Counted from the first letter of the stretch, positions 32,565-63,929 are shown. The stretch: DNA of 64,000 nucleotides from Phanerodontia chrysosporium (GCA_001910725.1 MJGA01000053.1:50888-114887); one strand, 5' to 3'. The notes: generated from the sequence alone by a model not told the origin. Translations and numbers: made by a program.

Positions 32565-33055
32565 CTTCCCCTTCCTAATTATTATTTATCACTAGAGTTT
32601 TTAAAACATGCTTAAAAGAGATCTTATTACTATTTTAAATAAAAAAAATTAATTATATTTTATATTTATACTTAACTGTATTTTATATTATTATAGTTTT
32701 AAGAGAATTGATTAAGATGAATCTTAGGTCACCGGTAATCCTTTAATGTTTTTTTAGTTAATTTAATCTAAAAATAATGTGGTGTTAGCTTTATATTTTT
32801 TATATTTTTATGTTTTATTCTTATACTCAGCAGAATTCACACTAACCATCAAATCAGGTAGATACTTGTTTAGTTAAAAAAAATAATTTTAAGGTAAGTA
32901 ATTTTAATTAGTTAATTAAAAATATACTTATTTATCAAAAACTATTCTATCTTATTTAAAAATGTTAAGGAAAAGTGCTTTAGGGAGGTAAAGCATTAAA
33001 TTTAAAATATAAAGGAGAAAGTAAACTAAGATCTAAAGTATTCTAAATATAACAA
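32565..33055. other. cox2 upstream region
   Basis: AT-rich, no gene. AAAGGAGAAAG stands at 33011, 35-45 bases before the cox2 ATG; mitochondrial ribosomes do not normally use such a site. Confidence 0.4.
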
Positions 33056-36000
33056 ATGTTACAAAATTTTTCTATTTTTAAAACTATATTTAATGATGCA
33101 CCACAACCTTGGCAATTAGGGTTTCAAGATAGTGCTGCTCCAGGATTCACAGGTATTGTCGAATTACATAATACAATATTTTTTTACTTAGTCGTTATCT
33201 CTGTTGGAGTTTTTTGGGTATTAGGTTCAATTATCTATTACTACAATTCTAAAAAATCACCTATCGTACATAAATATCTTAACCACGGTACATTAATTGA
33301 ATTGATATGGACTATCACTCCAGCTTTAATTTTAATTGCTATCGCTTTCCCTTCATTCAGATTACTTTACTTACTTGATGAAGTAATAAGCCCTACAATA
33401 ACAATAAAAGTAGTAGGTTTCTTTTTAGGTGGCCTAAATTTATATATATTAAAAAAAATGAAAGACACCATTTTTAATGGTCAAAAAAATAATTTGTACT
33501 ATCATACTAGGCCAAATAATAGTAGATTTAACATGCATCTAAGATTATGTTCTTACCATCAACGGATCTTAGGTAATAATAATTCTTTAACTTCTTTTCA
33601 AAATCAACGAAGGTTCTATTACATAAGTAATATAAGAGCTATTAACAGAATAGGTCCACATAATGAAGATGTGTTATCTGTCATTATAGGTTCAATATTA
33701 GGCGACGCCTATGCAAGTAATAGATCTGGTGAAGGTGTTAGAATTTGTTACAGACAAAGTAATATACACAAAGAGTATTTATTTTGGTTATATCATTTTT
33801 TATATAATAGGGGTTACACTAGTAATCTTCAGCCTAGACTATATACTAGAACACTTAAAAGTACAGAAGGAATAGTATATTACGGTTTTGAATTTCACAC
33901 CTTTAGCTTTAGAAGTTTTAGCTGGATACATAAGATGTTTTATAAAAATGGTAAAAAAGTTATACCCCTAAATATCTATGATTATTTAACACCATTGGCC
34001 TTAGCTGTGTGGATAATGGATGATGGTGGTTGGACTAATTCTGGAATTAGAATCGCTACTAATAGTTATAAACTTAAAGAAGTTGAACTATTAAATGATG
34101 TTCTTAAATTTAAGTATAACTTAGAAACAACTATTCAGAAAATATGGATAAAAGACCAATATTCTATTTATATAAAAAAACAATCTGTACCTAATTTAAG
34201 AAATATAGTTGGACCGTTTATACATTCTAGTATGCTATATAAACTAGGTTTAGATAATACATATTCAAGTTCTTTCAAGCGCGCAAGCGACACACACATA
34301 TATATAAAAGTCGTGAGAGGTAATATTTAATTATCTTTCTAAGAATTCTACAGAATTCTTAAAGGCGTTTTGCCTTTGGCGATGCAAGTGAAAACAGTTA
34401 AAATACTATCTTTAAATACCGGATTTAGTACAAGACTGTCAGTAAGTGGTTTATTTTTTTCTTCACTTATTGCAACAGACTGGGTCACTTGTGGGTGATA
34501 TAATTTTCATTATATTGCTTAATGTACAGTCGACATAATTACCATCCGGTCGGATGGTAGTTGCACCAATGGTATTGGTCTTATGAATACAGCGATTATG
34601 TAAATGAAAGTGGAGAATCAATCGAATTTGATAGTTACATGTTGCCTGCTGATCGATCTGGGAAATCGAACCCGTGGGCCCAACTGCCAAACTCCGGGGA
34701 CACCCTAAAGATCATAGTACCAAGCCAAAATGGAAACGTTTTGAGTGGCCAGAATAATTACCTGGGTATGGTAACAAGCTATGATATGAACGAAAGTGAA
34801 ATGGGTTATCGCGGATCTAAATCCAGCGTTATTGCACTGGTAAAAGAGCAACGAGTGGACGGTAGTTACAGTTTTCAAGTAGGACTGTTAAGGTGCACTC
34901 TAATGGCCCCTGTAAGGGGGTATCAAACTGAAATCCTTTCTAAAAAAAATAATGTATCTGAAAATGTAGTTGTTACAAAATACCCAAGTTAAATAAACTA
35001 GATTCTTGGTTTACTACTGGATTTGTGGATGCTGTCCGTCCTTTAGTCTTTGGTAAATTTTATTTAATATCAAATTTTTATTAGTTATAAAATTTGTATC
35101 TTTAGTTTTCTAAATAAAATTTACCGCTAAAGACATCTTAAGATGTCTAAATAAAATTTAGGCCTACCTAAATTTTATTAGTACTAATTTTATTAGGGTC
35201 GGTTATTTTAGTATTGAATTATATAAAGATTCTAAAGCTAAATTTAAGTATACTCCTAAATTAGTTTTTGGAATTAACTTACATGTTAAAGATTTACCTA
35301 TTTTTCTAAGTTTTAAGGAAACATTAGGAGTGGGAACTGTAAGTACAAAAGGAAAAGTCTCTAGTTATACAGTTAAAACATTTAAAGATCTAGCACTGAT
35401 TGTTAACCATTTTAAACTATATCCTCTTGTTTCCAGCAAATATCTTGTATATCAATATTGGTTACAAGCTTATAATATTATGGCAACAAAAGAACATTTT
35501 AATTATCAAGGTATGACAAAATAGGCTACCCTAAAAAAAATGTTATCATAGAGTCTAGCAAAGACAAAATTATAACTTTATTATAATTTTTGATAGTACT
35601 AATTTTTTTTTTTTTTTTACTCTAACACGAAACGAAAGAAACAGACAAAGACAAAAATTTTAACTTATTTCGGATTATCTTATAGTTTTAAAGAAGCTTT
35701 TCCTGATTTTAATGTTTCTTTAATTGATACTATGTCTTACAATTTTAGAGGTATTCCTCACCAGGAATGTGGGTAGCAGGATTTGCAAGTGGAGATGGAT
35801 CTTTTTATACTAAGTTTACACAGTATAAAGATACATTTCATACAGTTTAAAATAACTCTTCAACTTAAAGATGCTGCCTTATTAGAAGGTTTATACGATT
35901 ATCTTTCAAAATACTTTTCCCCTAACTAATAAAATTTGTTGCAAGACTAAATATACAAATTTTATAAGGGCTAATATTTCTTTCAACAAATATAAATCCA

Positions 36001-37897
36001 GAACAAATAAAGGTATTTGTTTTTCCCCTTGGCCCTAATAAAAATTTTAGTTTTCTGCCTTGCCGTACGGCCAGGCCCAAATAAAATTTTTATAAGCCTG
36101 ACCAGGCTTGGGCAGGGGCAAGGGCAAAACAAACTGTAAGTTTAAATATTTCCTTATACAAATTTGGGCCCTACGGCTTAAAAATTTTTATTAGCGCTAG
36201 GCTTATAAAATTTTTATCTTAAGATGTCTTTGGTAAATTTTATTTAGCTACGGCTACTATAAAAATTAGTACTAATTTTATTAGTACTAATTTTTATTAG
36301 GATAAATATTAAGGATATAGGTAAAGTTGTAATTCCTTTTTTTTATTTATATCCAGTCTTAGGTGTTAAGAAAATGGATTATAATGATTTTAAAAATATT
36401 TATAATATTATTATATCAAAAGGTCATTTAAGTCCTGAGGGTTTGGCCCAAATCCTACAAATTAGGAATAATATGAATGAAAAACGAACAGTATTTTAAC
36501 TTTGGGTTTTAACAGATAAAAAATTTTTTTTTGATAAATTCAGTTAGCCATGGAATCAGATTTAGAATTAGGTCAATTTAGATTATTAGATGTGGATAAT
36601 AAAGTTATTGTACCTGTTGATACTCACATTAGATTAATAGTTACTGGTGAATCATCTGCCCTTATTATGCTGCAAGCAGTGCCTTGATATAATTTGAATC
36701 TGGCTATATGCTGGAATACTCTTAATTTTTTTTAATTAATCTACCTACTAATTACCAAAGGTTAAAATGATTTATTTAATACGCTAAGTAAAAAGAGCAA
36801 TCAGCAGGAAACTTTTTTAAATTTGTTAAATATTACCCTTACTAATAATTAAAAAAATGAAAAATTGTAATCATTTTTTTATAAGCGCTAGTTTTTTTAA
36901 AGGGTGAAAATTTTTAGGTTCCTCAGAGACTATATGCAAGAAGTTTAAATAAACTATAATATAGTCCTAGTGTATATTTTAATAAAAATATTATTAAGAA
37001 TATGGTTTTGTATTCTCAAACAAAAACCTTAAAATCTAGGTGTTACTACAACTCTTCACATATTATTAGTCTTATATACTAATTGTACTAGTTTAGTTCC
37101 CTATCTAATATTTGTAGGTTCTACTCTAAATATTGGTAGATTGTCTAAAGATCTTCAAATAAATTTTAAATGCAAATACTAGATTTAGATTTAAACAAGC
37201 AGTTGCAAAATCTGATTTTGTTATTTATTCATTTCTTATTCTCTCTCATTATTGCTCTAGTGTTCCTACATAGGTAATAGAAACGGTACAGTTACATAAG
37301 GATTTCAAATTAGTAGCCTTGTACACAAATGAATTATCTCATTTATTTTATAAAAATAAAATAAAAATAATTCCATATAATATCTATGATCTGTTAACAC
37401 CTATAGCTTTAGCCCATTGGATTAAGGGTGATGGTGCAAAAAGAAACAAAGGTTTAGTTTTGTGTACAGATTCTTTTTCTATATCAGATGTTGTTAGATT
37501 ATCAACTGTATTAAGAATTAAATATGGCCTAAATACAACTATTACAGGTTTTACAAATAATAAACCAAGAATTTACATACTATCAGAAAGTATGTCTAAT
37601 TTTATTAAATTAGTTAAACCTTATATTCTTAAATCTTTTTGGTATAAACTTCATCTTGATGCAAATATTTATTAATTACACTTGGCGGATGTAATTCATT
37701 CTTGGGCTGTACCTTCTTTAGGTATTAAAATAGATGCCGTTCCAGGTCGATTAAATCAAACATCTATTTTAGCTGAAAGAGCTGGAACTTTCTACGGTCA
37801 ATGCTCTGAAATTTGCGGAGTTTGGCATGGATTCATGCCAATTGCAGTAGAAGCTGTATCAGTACAAGATTATTTAGCATGGATAGATGCAGCTTAA
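33056..37897 (+). CDS. cox2: cytochrome c oxidase subunit 2 (four exons)
   Basis: Carries the CuA centre that takes electrons from cytochrome c. Exons 33056-33418, 34564-34647, 36553-36648 and 37685-37897 sum to 756 nt (251 aa). Exon 1: [14 protein letters not shown], two membrane helices, ends ITIKVVG. Exon 2: [18 protein letters not shown] to DSYMLP. Exon 3: [18 protein letters not shown] to LIVTG. Exon 4: [20 protein letters not shown] and the CuA ligands in [16 protein letters not shown]. All three introns end in G. No stop in the exons. Confidence 0.96.
33419..34330 (+). CDS. LAGLIDADG endonuclease fused to cox2 exon 1
   Basis: In-frame extension of exon 1. It is a LAGLIDADG-2 type enzyme: first motif [14 protein letters not shown] (~33681), conserved [11 protein letters not shown] and [20 protein letters not shown], second motif [13 protein letters not shown] (~34009-34040), then [15 protein letters not shown] and the C-terminal HSSMLYKLG. 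It appears complete and uninterrupted, one of the best candidates for an active homing enzyme here. The fused leader ([12 protein letters not shown]) would be cut away after translation. Confidence 0.87.
   Translation, partial: FFLGGLNLYILKKMKDTIFNGQKNNLYYHTRPNNSRFNMHLRLCSYHQRILGNNNSLTSFQNQRRFYYISNIRAINRIGPHNEDVLSVIIGSILGDAYASNRSGEGVRICYRQSNIHKEYLFWLYHFLYNRGYTSNLQPRLYTRTLKSTEGIVYYGFEFHTFSFRSFSWIHKMFYKNGKKVIPLNIYDYLTPLALAVWIMDDGGWTNSGIRIATNSYKLKEVELLNDVLKFKYNLETTIQKIWIKDQYSIYIKKQSVPNLRNIVGPFIHSSMLYKLGLDNTYSSSFKRASDTHIYIKVVRGNI
33419..34563 (+). mobile_element. group I intron 1 of cox2
   Basis: It lies between KVVG and HQWYW. The 3' core ACAGACTGGGTCACTTGTGG and GCTTAATGTACAGTCG (34476-34534) matches that of cox1 intron 6 almost base for base, so the two belong to one intron lineage. 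Confidence 0.88.
35000..36500 (+). pseudogene. wrecked LAGLIDADG endonuclease in cox2 i2
   Basis: Protein pieces in order: [10 protein letters not shown], 166-base insert, [19 protein letters not shown] ... [20 protein letters not shown] (to ~35520), module insert (35525-35665), [18 protein letters not shown] and [20 protein letters not shown], module inserts (36030-36300), then [20 protein letters not shown] and [20 protein letters not shown] to ~36500. Removing the inserts would leave a recognisable enzyme, so the inserts came after the gene. Confidence 0.8.
35035..35200. repeat. hairpin insert at a LAGLIDADG motif (cox2 i2)
   Basis: It begins directly after GATGCTG (35034) with TCCGTCC and ends TTAGGGTC before GGTTATTTTAG (35201), i.e. 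between D-A and G-Y of the catalytic motif. Inside are TTTGGTAAATT arms and a GACATCTTAAGATGTC palindrome. Confidence 0.8.
36649..37684 (+). mobile_element. group I intron 3 of cox2
   Basis: It lies between LIVTG and ADVIHSW. Core: CAATCAGCAGGAAACTT (~36798), CCTCAGAGACTATATGCAAG (~36921), AATATAGTCCTAG (~36958). The endonuclease relic lies downstream of these core pieces. Confidence 0.85.
37030..37675 (+). pseudogene. LAGLIDADG-2 endonuclease relic in cox2 i3
   Basis: Intact only in its second half (37319-37675): [20 protein letters not shown], second motif [17 protein letters not shown], then [16 protein letters not shown] and the C-terminus [13 protein letters not shown]. Upstream, stops and frame changes destroy the first motif. 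Same enzyme class as the cox2 i1 protein. Confidence 0.75.
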
Positions 37898-38743
37898 TTT
37901 AATAAATAAAATTAATTAATAATTTAAATTTTACTTTAGCATTGCAAAAGTAAATAGTGACAATATTATCAGATTGTCACTATTTATATAAAAAAACAAA
38001 AATTTTTGTTTTTTTTTTACTTCCCTAATAAAAATGTGTATACACGTTTTTATTAGCCTTGCGATGTTTTGGCTTTGGGCCTAACATCGCTTTATAAACG
38101 CAGGCACAATTTATTTATTTATTTTTGTTTTTGTTTTTTGTTTTTAGCTCACTTTGTCTTTGTCTTAAAAAAAAAAGTACGCGGTAAATTATAACTTTAT
38201 TATAATTTTTATAGCAGTAGCTTCACTACTTTATTCCTGCTTTTATCTAGACAAAGAATTAGACTGGGATAAGGTTTGATTAACCCTGTACCCAAACCAA
38301 ACCCCCCTACCGCTTACTGCCTGCCCGTACACTTTGATACGCGGTCCTGCCTTTTATTTTTCTTATCTCATTTACCTAATTCCTAATAACAGCTAATCAT
38401 AATATATCACAAAAACAAAAATTTTTTTATTCATTATACTCTTAAAAGAGTCTTAAAAAAGTAAAATGTTCCTACTACTAAATCAAGGCCTATAGCCTAA
38501 CAGCCAGCTTAAGTACTAATAAAATTATTAAAATCAAATTTTTTTAATCACACCGATTAGAAGACAAAATTAAATTTGTTTAAATATAAAATAAATATTT
38601 ATTTAATTTTTATAAACTTAAATTAAATTATGTTTATAAAAGAGTATTAAAAAAAGGTTTAAAATTGGTTTTATAAATAAATAATATTTATATATTAATA
38701 TATTAAAATTTAAAATTTAAATTTTTCCTTTATTAAAGTTTTT
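37898..38743. repeat. cox2-trnP spacer
   Basis: AT-rich with palindromes (AAATAGTGACAATATTATCA / TTGTCACTATTT at ~37952) and a TTATAACTTTATTATAATTT hairpin (~38190). No gene. Confidence 0.55.
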
Positions 38744-38817
38744 GCGGTAGACTCCAAAGTGGTCGTGGAACTCTTCTTGGGTGAGAGAAAAAGTGTGTTC
38801 GATACATACCTACCGCT
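38744..38817 (+). tRNA. trnP: tRNA-Pro (UGG)
   Basis: Acceptor GCGGTAG/CTACCGC, anticodon stem CTCTT/GAGAG with loop CTTGGGT (TGG), T-arm AGTGTG-TTCGAT. First of a five-tRNA cluster. Confidence 0.9.
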
Positions 38818-39019
38818 TACTAATTATAAATTTATAATACCCTTCACTTAAGTAGCAATATTTTAATTAGATTAACCCAATGATTTTTCAATTTTAATCA
38901 CTGTTCTTAACTCAAATTTTATTTTAAATCTAAATCTGATTTAAGTCAAAAATAAATAATAAAGGGTCTTTTTTCTTCTAAGCCTTATAATTTTAATAAT
39001 GTAAAAACTAAATTTTTAT

Positions 39020-39092
39020 GGCATCATGTCAGAGTGGTTAATGTGAGGTACTGTTAATACCTTTTTCAGGGGTTCAATTCCTCTTGGTGCCT
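39020..39092 (+). tRNA. trnN: tRNA-Asn (GUU)
   Basis: Acceptor GGCATCA/TGGTGCC, anticodon stem AGGTA/TACCT with loop CTGTTAA (GTT), T-arm AGGGG-TTCAATT-CCTCT. Confidence 0.94.
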
Positions 39093-39246
39093 TAAACCCC
39101 AAAAGTTTCTATTTAAAATTATAACTTTACTCAGTAGCTAGTTCCTAATCTCACAAATTATGATTAAATCAAATTTTATTTAAGTCCATTAAACCAATTT
39201 TTTTAATTGGTAAAGGTTAAATTAAAAATTATATATATTTTACCCT

Positions 39247-39331
39247 ACGAACATGTTGAAATTTGGTAAACAATCTTCTCTTAAGCAGAAGTGGGTTAAA
39301 TCCCTTAAGAGTTCGAGTCTCTTTGTTCGTA
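39247..39331 (+). tRNA. trnL: tRNA-Leu (UAA)
   Basis: Class II: acceptor ACGAACA/TGTTCGT, anticodon stem CTTCT/AGAAG with loop CTTAAGC (TAA), variable arm GGG-TTAAA-TCCC, T-arm AAGAG-TTCGAGT-CTCTT. Confidence 0.94.
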
Positions 39332-39377
39332 ATTTGCTTCCCGATAGAGTTCAAAGTAAAGTTACAAACTTTACGAT

Positions 39378-39447
39378 GCGACATGGTGTAAAGGTTGTCA
39401 CAACAGCCTCATGAGCTGTAAGATCTGGTTCGATTCCGGATGTCGCT
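39378..39447 (+). tRNA. trnM: tRNA-Met (CAU), initiator-like
   Basis: Acceptor GCGACAT/ATGTCGC, anticodon stem ACAGC/GCTGT with loop CTCATGA (CAT), T-arm ATCTGG-TTCGATT-CCGGAT. It resembles fungal initiator tRNAs (GACATGGTGTAAAGG start), but initiator identity is an inference. Confidence 0.92.
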
Positions 39448-40544
39448 AATTAATCAACTAAATTTAGTAAAGTTTAAATTTTAATTTAAACCCCCTTAAA
39501 ACCTCATTTCTTTTTTTAAAGTTAAACTATTTTTAAAGTATAACAAGCAAATATAAAATAATTAAAATTTAAAATAATATTCAATTTTAACTTCTCTAAC
39601 TGCTAAGCTAAATTCAGTTGTTAATATTTATATCACAACTTATTATTTAAATAGGATAGGATTATACTAATAACAGAACTGTTTGTACCAAATAGTCTAA
39701 ATAAAATTAGTACTATCAAAAATTATTTATTACCTCTTTGCCTCCGTAGGGAGGGCCCAAAAATTTTAGTTTTCTGCCGTACTTATAAAAATTTTAGATT
39801 AATCTAAAATTTTTATTAAGCCTAGGCCCAAATAAAAATTTTTTTTTATTAGCAAAGCCCTAATAAAAAATTTAGTTTTCCAATCTAAAATTTTTATAAG
39901 CCTTAAGCCTTACTTCACTAAATTAGTTAGCAATTTTGTAACTAAATTTTATTAGTACTAATAAAATTATAATCAAGTTATAATTTTTTATACAAATATA
40001 TTAGCAATTTCTAAATTAGTACAAATATAGCGTTAGCGCTAATCAGCATCAAATTTTATTAGTCCGAAGTCTTTAACTACCTTGGTTCTTAACAACCTAA
40101 TTCTCACTTCTTTACCTATAACCTAGTCTTTAGCCTTAGCTTTCTCCGCACAATCAAAAGTGCACTAAATTCAATTTTCACAAATTTATAATTTCATTAT
40201 CCTTGCGCTCAGGCCTCTTACTAGTCCTCTCTCCGGTACAAACACACTCATTTTATTAATTAATTGCTATTAAAAATGTTATCTATGAGTCTAGCAAAGA
40301 CAAAATTATAATAAAGTTATAATTTTTTATCGGTAACACAAGCGCGTAGCGAGCGTAGCGAAAAAAATAATTTATCTTTAAATTATTTTGTTTTATATGC
40401 CTTTTAAATAAAATTTACCGCTAAAGACATCTTAAGATGTCTACTAAATTTTATTAGTACTAATAAAATTAATATATATTAATTTTTAATTATTTTTTTA
40501 TAAGGCTTAGTACTTAGTAAGCATTCAAAAAATATTAAATTAAA
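39448..40544. repeat. trnM-trnE spacer
   Basis: Modules at 39720-40000 (CTAATAAAATTTTTATAAGC-type arms, CCTAGGC tips) and 40275-40470 (AAAATGTTATCTATGAGTCT, GACATCTTAAGATGTC palindrome). No gene. Confidence 0.55.
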
Positions 40545-40615
40545 GGTCTTTTAGTATAAAGGTTGTACATCTGCCCTTCAACCAGATAGTATCAGTTCAA
40601 TTCTGATAAAGACTA
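40545..40615 (+). tRNA. trnE: tRNA-Glu (UUC)
   Basis: Acceptor GGTCTTT/AAAGACT, T-arm ATCAG-TTCAATT-CTGAT, anticodon region ATCTGC-CCTTCAA-CCAGAT with TTC. Base 33 is C instead of U and the last anticodon pair is C-C, which is odd, but the whole matches fungal trnE in layout. Confidence 0.85.
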
Positions 40616-60322
<19,707 letters not shown>

Positions 60323-60996
60323 ACAGATACTAATTTTTTTTTTACGCTCCATCCTTAGACTAAGGCACTAGTAAGGTAGGAGACGGGAGGGTTTACACCT
60401 AATTAAACCCCCTATTATCCCGCTTTAAATTATTTTTAATAGGCACTCAGTACTAGCCAGCGCAAAGATTAATAAAATAATAATTTTTTATAATAAATTA
60501 TAACAACTTACTTTCAAGATAAAGTTAAAATTGAATATATATTCAATTTTAATTATTTTTTTTTTTATAAGCCCAGCCCTAATAAAAATTTTGGGCCGTA
60601 CGGCACTAAAATTTTTATAAGTAGGGCCCAAAAATTTTAGTGCCTAGGCCCAATCTAAAATTTTTATAAATCTGCCCATACCGCAACCCTCCTACCAATG
60701 TTATCATAGAGTCTAGCAAAGACGTCCTTAAAAAATTATAATTTTATTATCAATTTTTATCGGTACCGCGTACTTTATTTATCTTTAAATTCTTTTTTTG
60801 TCCTTGTCTTTGGTAAATTTTATAACTTTATTATCTTTTTTAAAGCGCTACGCTTAGGAAACTTTTCTGCCCTTTGGCCCTTGCTAGAGAGAATATACTC
60901 AACTAGCGCTACGCTATTTGCATAAAATTTTTAATAACATTTACCAGATTAGGGTTATTTTTTTTAAAAGAAGAGTAAATGTACACAAAAATTATA
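60323..60996. repeat. cox1-trnG spacer
   Basis: Palindrome chain (60490-60560) and modules 60580-60850. No gene. Confidence 0.55.
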
Positions 60997-61067
60997 ACGA
61001 GTATAGTTAAGTGGTATAACATCTGTCTTCCAAATAGATATCATCAGTTCGAGTCTGATTATTCGTA
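60997..61067 (+). tRNA. trnG: tRNA-Gly (UCC)
   Basis: Acceptor ACGAGTA/TATTCGT, anticodon stem TCTGT/ATAGA with loop CTTCCAA (TCC), T-arm ATCAG-TTCGAGT-CTGAT. Confidence 0.92.
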
Positions 61068-62316
61068 ATTATAATTTTTACTTAAACTAAACTCGCATTA
61101 AAAACAGTTAATGTATAAGCCTAGCCATATTTCACTCCTTACTTTTTAACCCTTTTTATTACCTTCCGTAACAAGAGGAGGTACACAGAATATATATTGT
61201 ATTGTACTTAAAAATAATGAATAGTTAAGGTGAAGTGTATTCTAGATAAGTTCAAATTTAATTCCAGCGCTACTGTAACCATATTATAAATTAAATTAAA
61301 AATAAAAAAAAAATTTAAAGCTAAAGTTAAAATGTAATATATATATATTATTCAGCTTTAGCTACTTTTAATCAAATGTTATAAGGCCACAAACTCTAGC
61401 ATTACCTTTAAGTACTAAGTCTAGCGTTGCTATGCTTTTTGCTTTTATAAGCAAGGGTTCAAATAATTAATTATAAATTTTAACCCTAAAGGTTAAAGTA
61501 TTTTGCATTTCACAATTTATAATTTTACCAGTCTTACTCTTAGCCTTTCCAATTTAATTTTATAAAGCAAAAAGATTAAAGGTTACTTAATATTCAGTCT
61601 AAAACCTTCAATCTTTAGTAGCCTAAATTTCTGAAGTCAAATTAATTAAATTATTCATTTTTGTTATTATTTAACCTAGGCTTAATAATAATTATTTTAA
61701 TAATTTGTTTTTTAAGTATTGTAGTTTTTAGTGTTTTGTTAACTCTATTAACTACATAATACCAACCTTGAATCCTAGAACTAACAGTTTCCTTAATAAT
61801 AATTGTGTGCCTTAGCTTGCCTAGGCTGCCTAGGCTTAGTACTTAGTAACTAAATAAAATATTTTCCTTAAAAAAATAATTTATCTTTAAATTATTTTTT
61901 TTTTAGTATAAAAATTAGACTAGTCTAATTTTTAACGCAATGCTTTACTTGCTAAGCTCTAGCCTAATTTAGTTAAGTAAGGCTGGGCTTATAAAAAAAA
62001 AATTTTTATTTGGGCCTAGGCTGCCTAGGCACTAAAATTTTTGGGCCCTACGGAGGTAATCAAGTTATAATTTTTTATAGGCTCCTTAATAATATTTGGC
62101 TTTGTACAGTTTTTAGTACCCTTCCTTTTTTATTGTTTGCATATATTTTATTTAGTATAGCAACCTTAAAAAAAAATTTTTTTATTCTTTATTTGTCTTT
62201 AGTAAAAAAAAAAGTACGCGGTAAATTATAATAAAGTTATAATTTTTTATAGTACGCGGTAAATTATATTATATTATTAAAAAATAAATACAATTTAGTT
62301 TAATTAGGTAATATTT
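61068..62316. repeat. trnG-trnQ spacer
   Basis: AT-rich to ~61850, then an AATAATTTATCTTTAAATTA hairpin (~61870) and the composite CCTAGGC/GGGCCC/TACGGAGG module (61950-62090). The open stretch 62010-62231 is repeat, not a gene. Confidence 0.55.
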
Positions 62317-62390
62317 TGAGTTGTAGTTTAATTTGGAAAAACGTCATTTTTTGGTAGTGAATAATATCAGTTCGACTCTGGTCAACTCAG
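62317..62390 (+). tRNA. trnQ: tRNA-Gln (UUG)
   Basis: Acceptor TGAGTTG/CAACTCA perfect, anticodon stem TCATT/AGTGA with loop TTTTGGT (TTG), T-arm ATCAG-TTCGACT-CTGGT. Confidence 0.88.
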
Positions 62391-62994
62391 TAATTAAGCG
62401 AGCCTAGGCTAATTTTTATCTTAAGATGTCTTTGTCTTTGGTAAAATTGCTAAGCTCTAGCCTAATTTAGTTAAGCCTTAAGTTATAAAAAAAAAATTTT
62501 ATTTTGGGCCGTACGGCACTAAAATTTTTATTAGTAATAAAAAAAAATTTTTTATTTGGGCCTAGGCTGCCTAGGCAGAAAACTAAAATTTTTGGGCCCT
62601 ACGTAGGTAATAAAGTTATCATTTTTTATAGTACTAATTTTATTAGTAATAAATTGAATAATTTCATTCATTTTTAGGCTACAAAATGGTATAAGATTAT
62701 CAGCAGAAACTAAATTTTATTTATAATCTTTAGTTAGACTAAGTACTAACAAATTTTATTCTCAGTAACTCAAATAAAAGTAACAGAATATTAAATATTA
62801 AAAAAGGTATGGATATAATTATTAATTACAATTTTATTTTAATACTGTTTTATTAATCGCCATTAAGTATATTCCTAATAAAATTATGCTATCCTAGGCT
62901 ACACTAACAAAATGTTATCTAGTATAACCTAAGGCGTACTTAGATTGCAAATATAAAAATTGTAAGGTATAATAATATTATATTAAAATATCTA
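62391..62994. repeat. trnQ-trnK spacer
   Basis: Composite module 62440-62640 in the same order as at 61950; the rest AT-rich without a gene. Confidence 0.55.
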
Positions 62995-63066
62995 AGAGAC
63001 AGAACTCGATAGGTTGAGTGTCTCCCTTTTAAGGAGAAGGTCTTGGTTCGACCCCAGGTGTTTCTA
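62995..63066 (+). tRNA. trnK: tRNA-Lys (UUU)
   Basis: Acceptor AGAGACA/TGTTTCT, anticodon stem TCTCC/GGAGA with loop CTTTTAA (TTT), T-arm TCTTGG-TTCGACC-CCAGG. Confidence 0.94.
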
Positions 63067-63169
63067 GGTTAATAATAAAACAAATAAAGGAAACTTAAAA
63101 AAATAAAAAAAAAATTTTTTTAAAGGCAGAAAATATAAAATTTAGTTTTCCAAATAAAAATTTTTTTGG

Positions 63170-63273
63170 GGAGCTGGAAATACCTGTCTTACTGTGTTTG
63201 TAAACGCATTCGTAGCTCAAGATTAATAGCGTAGAATGTGTTTATCTAGCTAATTGTTGTAAATTCCAGCTCC
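63170..63273. other. long-stem inverted repeat, possible structured RNA
   Basis: GGAGCTGGAA (63170-63179) pairs perfectly with TTCCAGCTCC (63264-63273). Inside, CATTC/GAATG arms (63207/63234) close a smaller hairpin around GTAGCTCAAGATTAATAGCG. The sequence is richer in G and C than its surroundings and unlike the common modules. Confidence 0.4.
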
Positions 63274-63929
63274 TCATACTAAAATAAGTTGGTTGTGTAT
63301 TACCGTGTGTTTGTGTTTCTTAGCTCGTTGTGAGATGTTTAGGTGTCTTTAAAAAATTATTTATTAGCCTTAATAAAAATTTTAGTTTTCTGCCTTGCCT
63401 TTATAAAAATTTTATTTAATATAAAATTTTTATTATTGCCGTACGGCCAGGCAAGGCCAGGCCCAAATAAAATTTTTATAAGCCTACTAAATTAGTTAGC
63501 AATTTTGTATAGTACTTTAAATGAAAGTAAAATGGTCTTCTTCTTCTTCTAAATTTTTACTGCAATTTTACAAATTTTCGATTTATTTCACTTTTTTCTT
63601 TTTAAGAACTGCAAGGCACAAAGTGCGCACAAAGTGCATTAATTATTTTTAATTTTGTTAGCCCTAATAACAAATAATAAGTTGTATTAATAAATTATAA
63701 CAACTTACTAGTAGCAAGATAAAGTGTCTAAATAAAATTTACCGCTAAAATTTTTATTAATTTATCATACCTTAATAAACCTTATAAATTAAAGTAGCTT
63801 GTATTTTTTCTTTCTATTGCAATAAAGTAAACGGCTAAAGCTAGCTTGCCTAGGCAGCCTAGGCATAGTACTTATTAGGCTTAAAAAATAATTATTTTTC
63901 AGCAGTAGCTTTAGCCTCAGCACTAGGCT

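Larger units (their letters stand above)
34648..36552 (+). mobile_element. group I intron 2 of cox2
   Basis: It lies between SYMLP and ESDLE. The core at the 5' end (CCGGGGACACCCTAAAG, GGTTATCGCGGATCTAAATC, TTAAGGTGCACTCTAATGG at ~34694-34906) is shared with nad5 intron 2. The 3' half is an endonuclease wreck full of hairpin modules. The open frame at 34561-34992 is exon 2 plus core RNA, not a protein. Confidence 0.85.

Noticed and set aside
34561..34992. 143-codon frame across cox2 exon 2 and intron 2
   Set aside because: After SYMLP it is group I core RNA (GGGGACACCC, TATCGCGGATC), not protein.
62010..62231. 73-codon frame between trnG and trnQ
   Set aside because: Half of it is the common hairpin module; not a gene.
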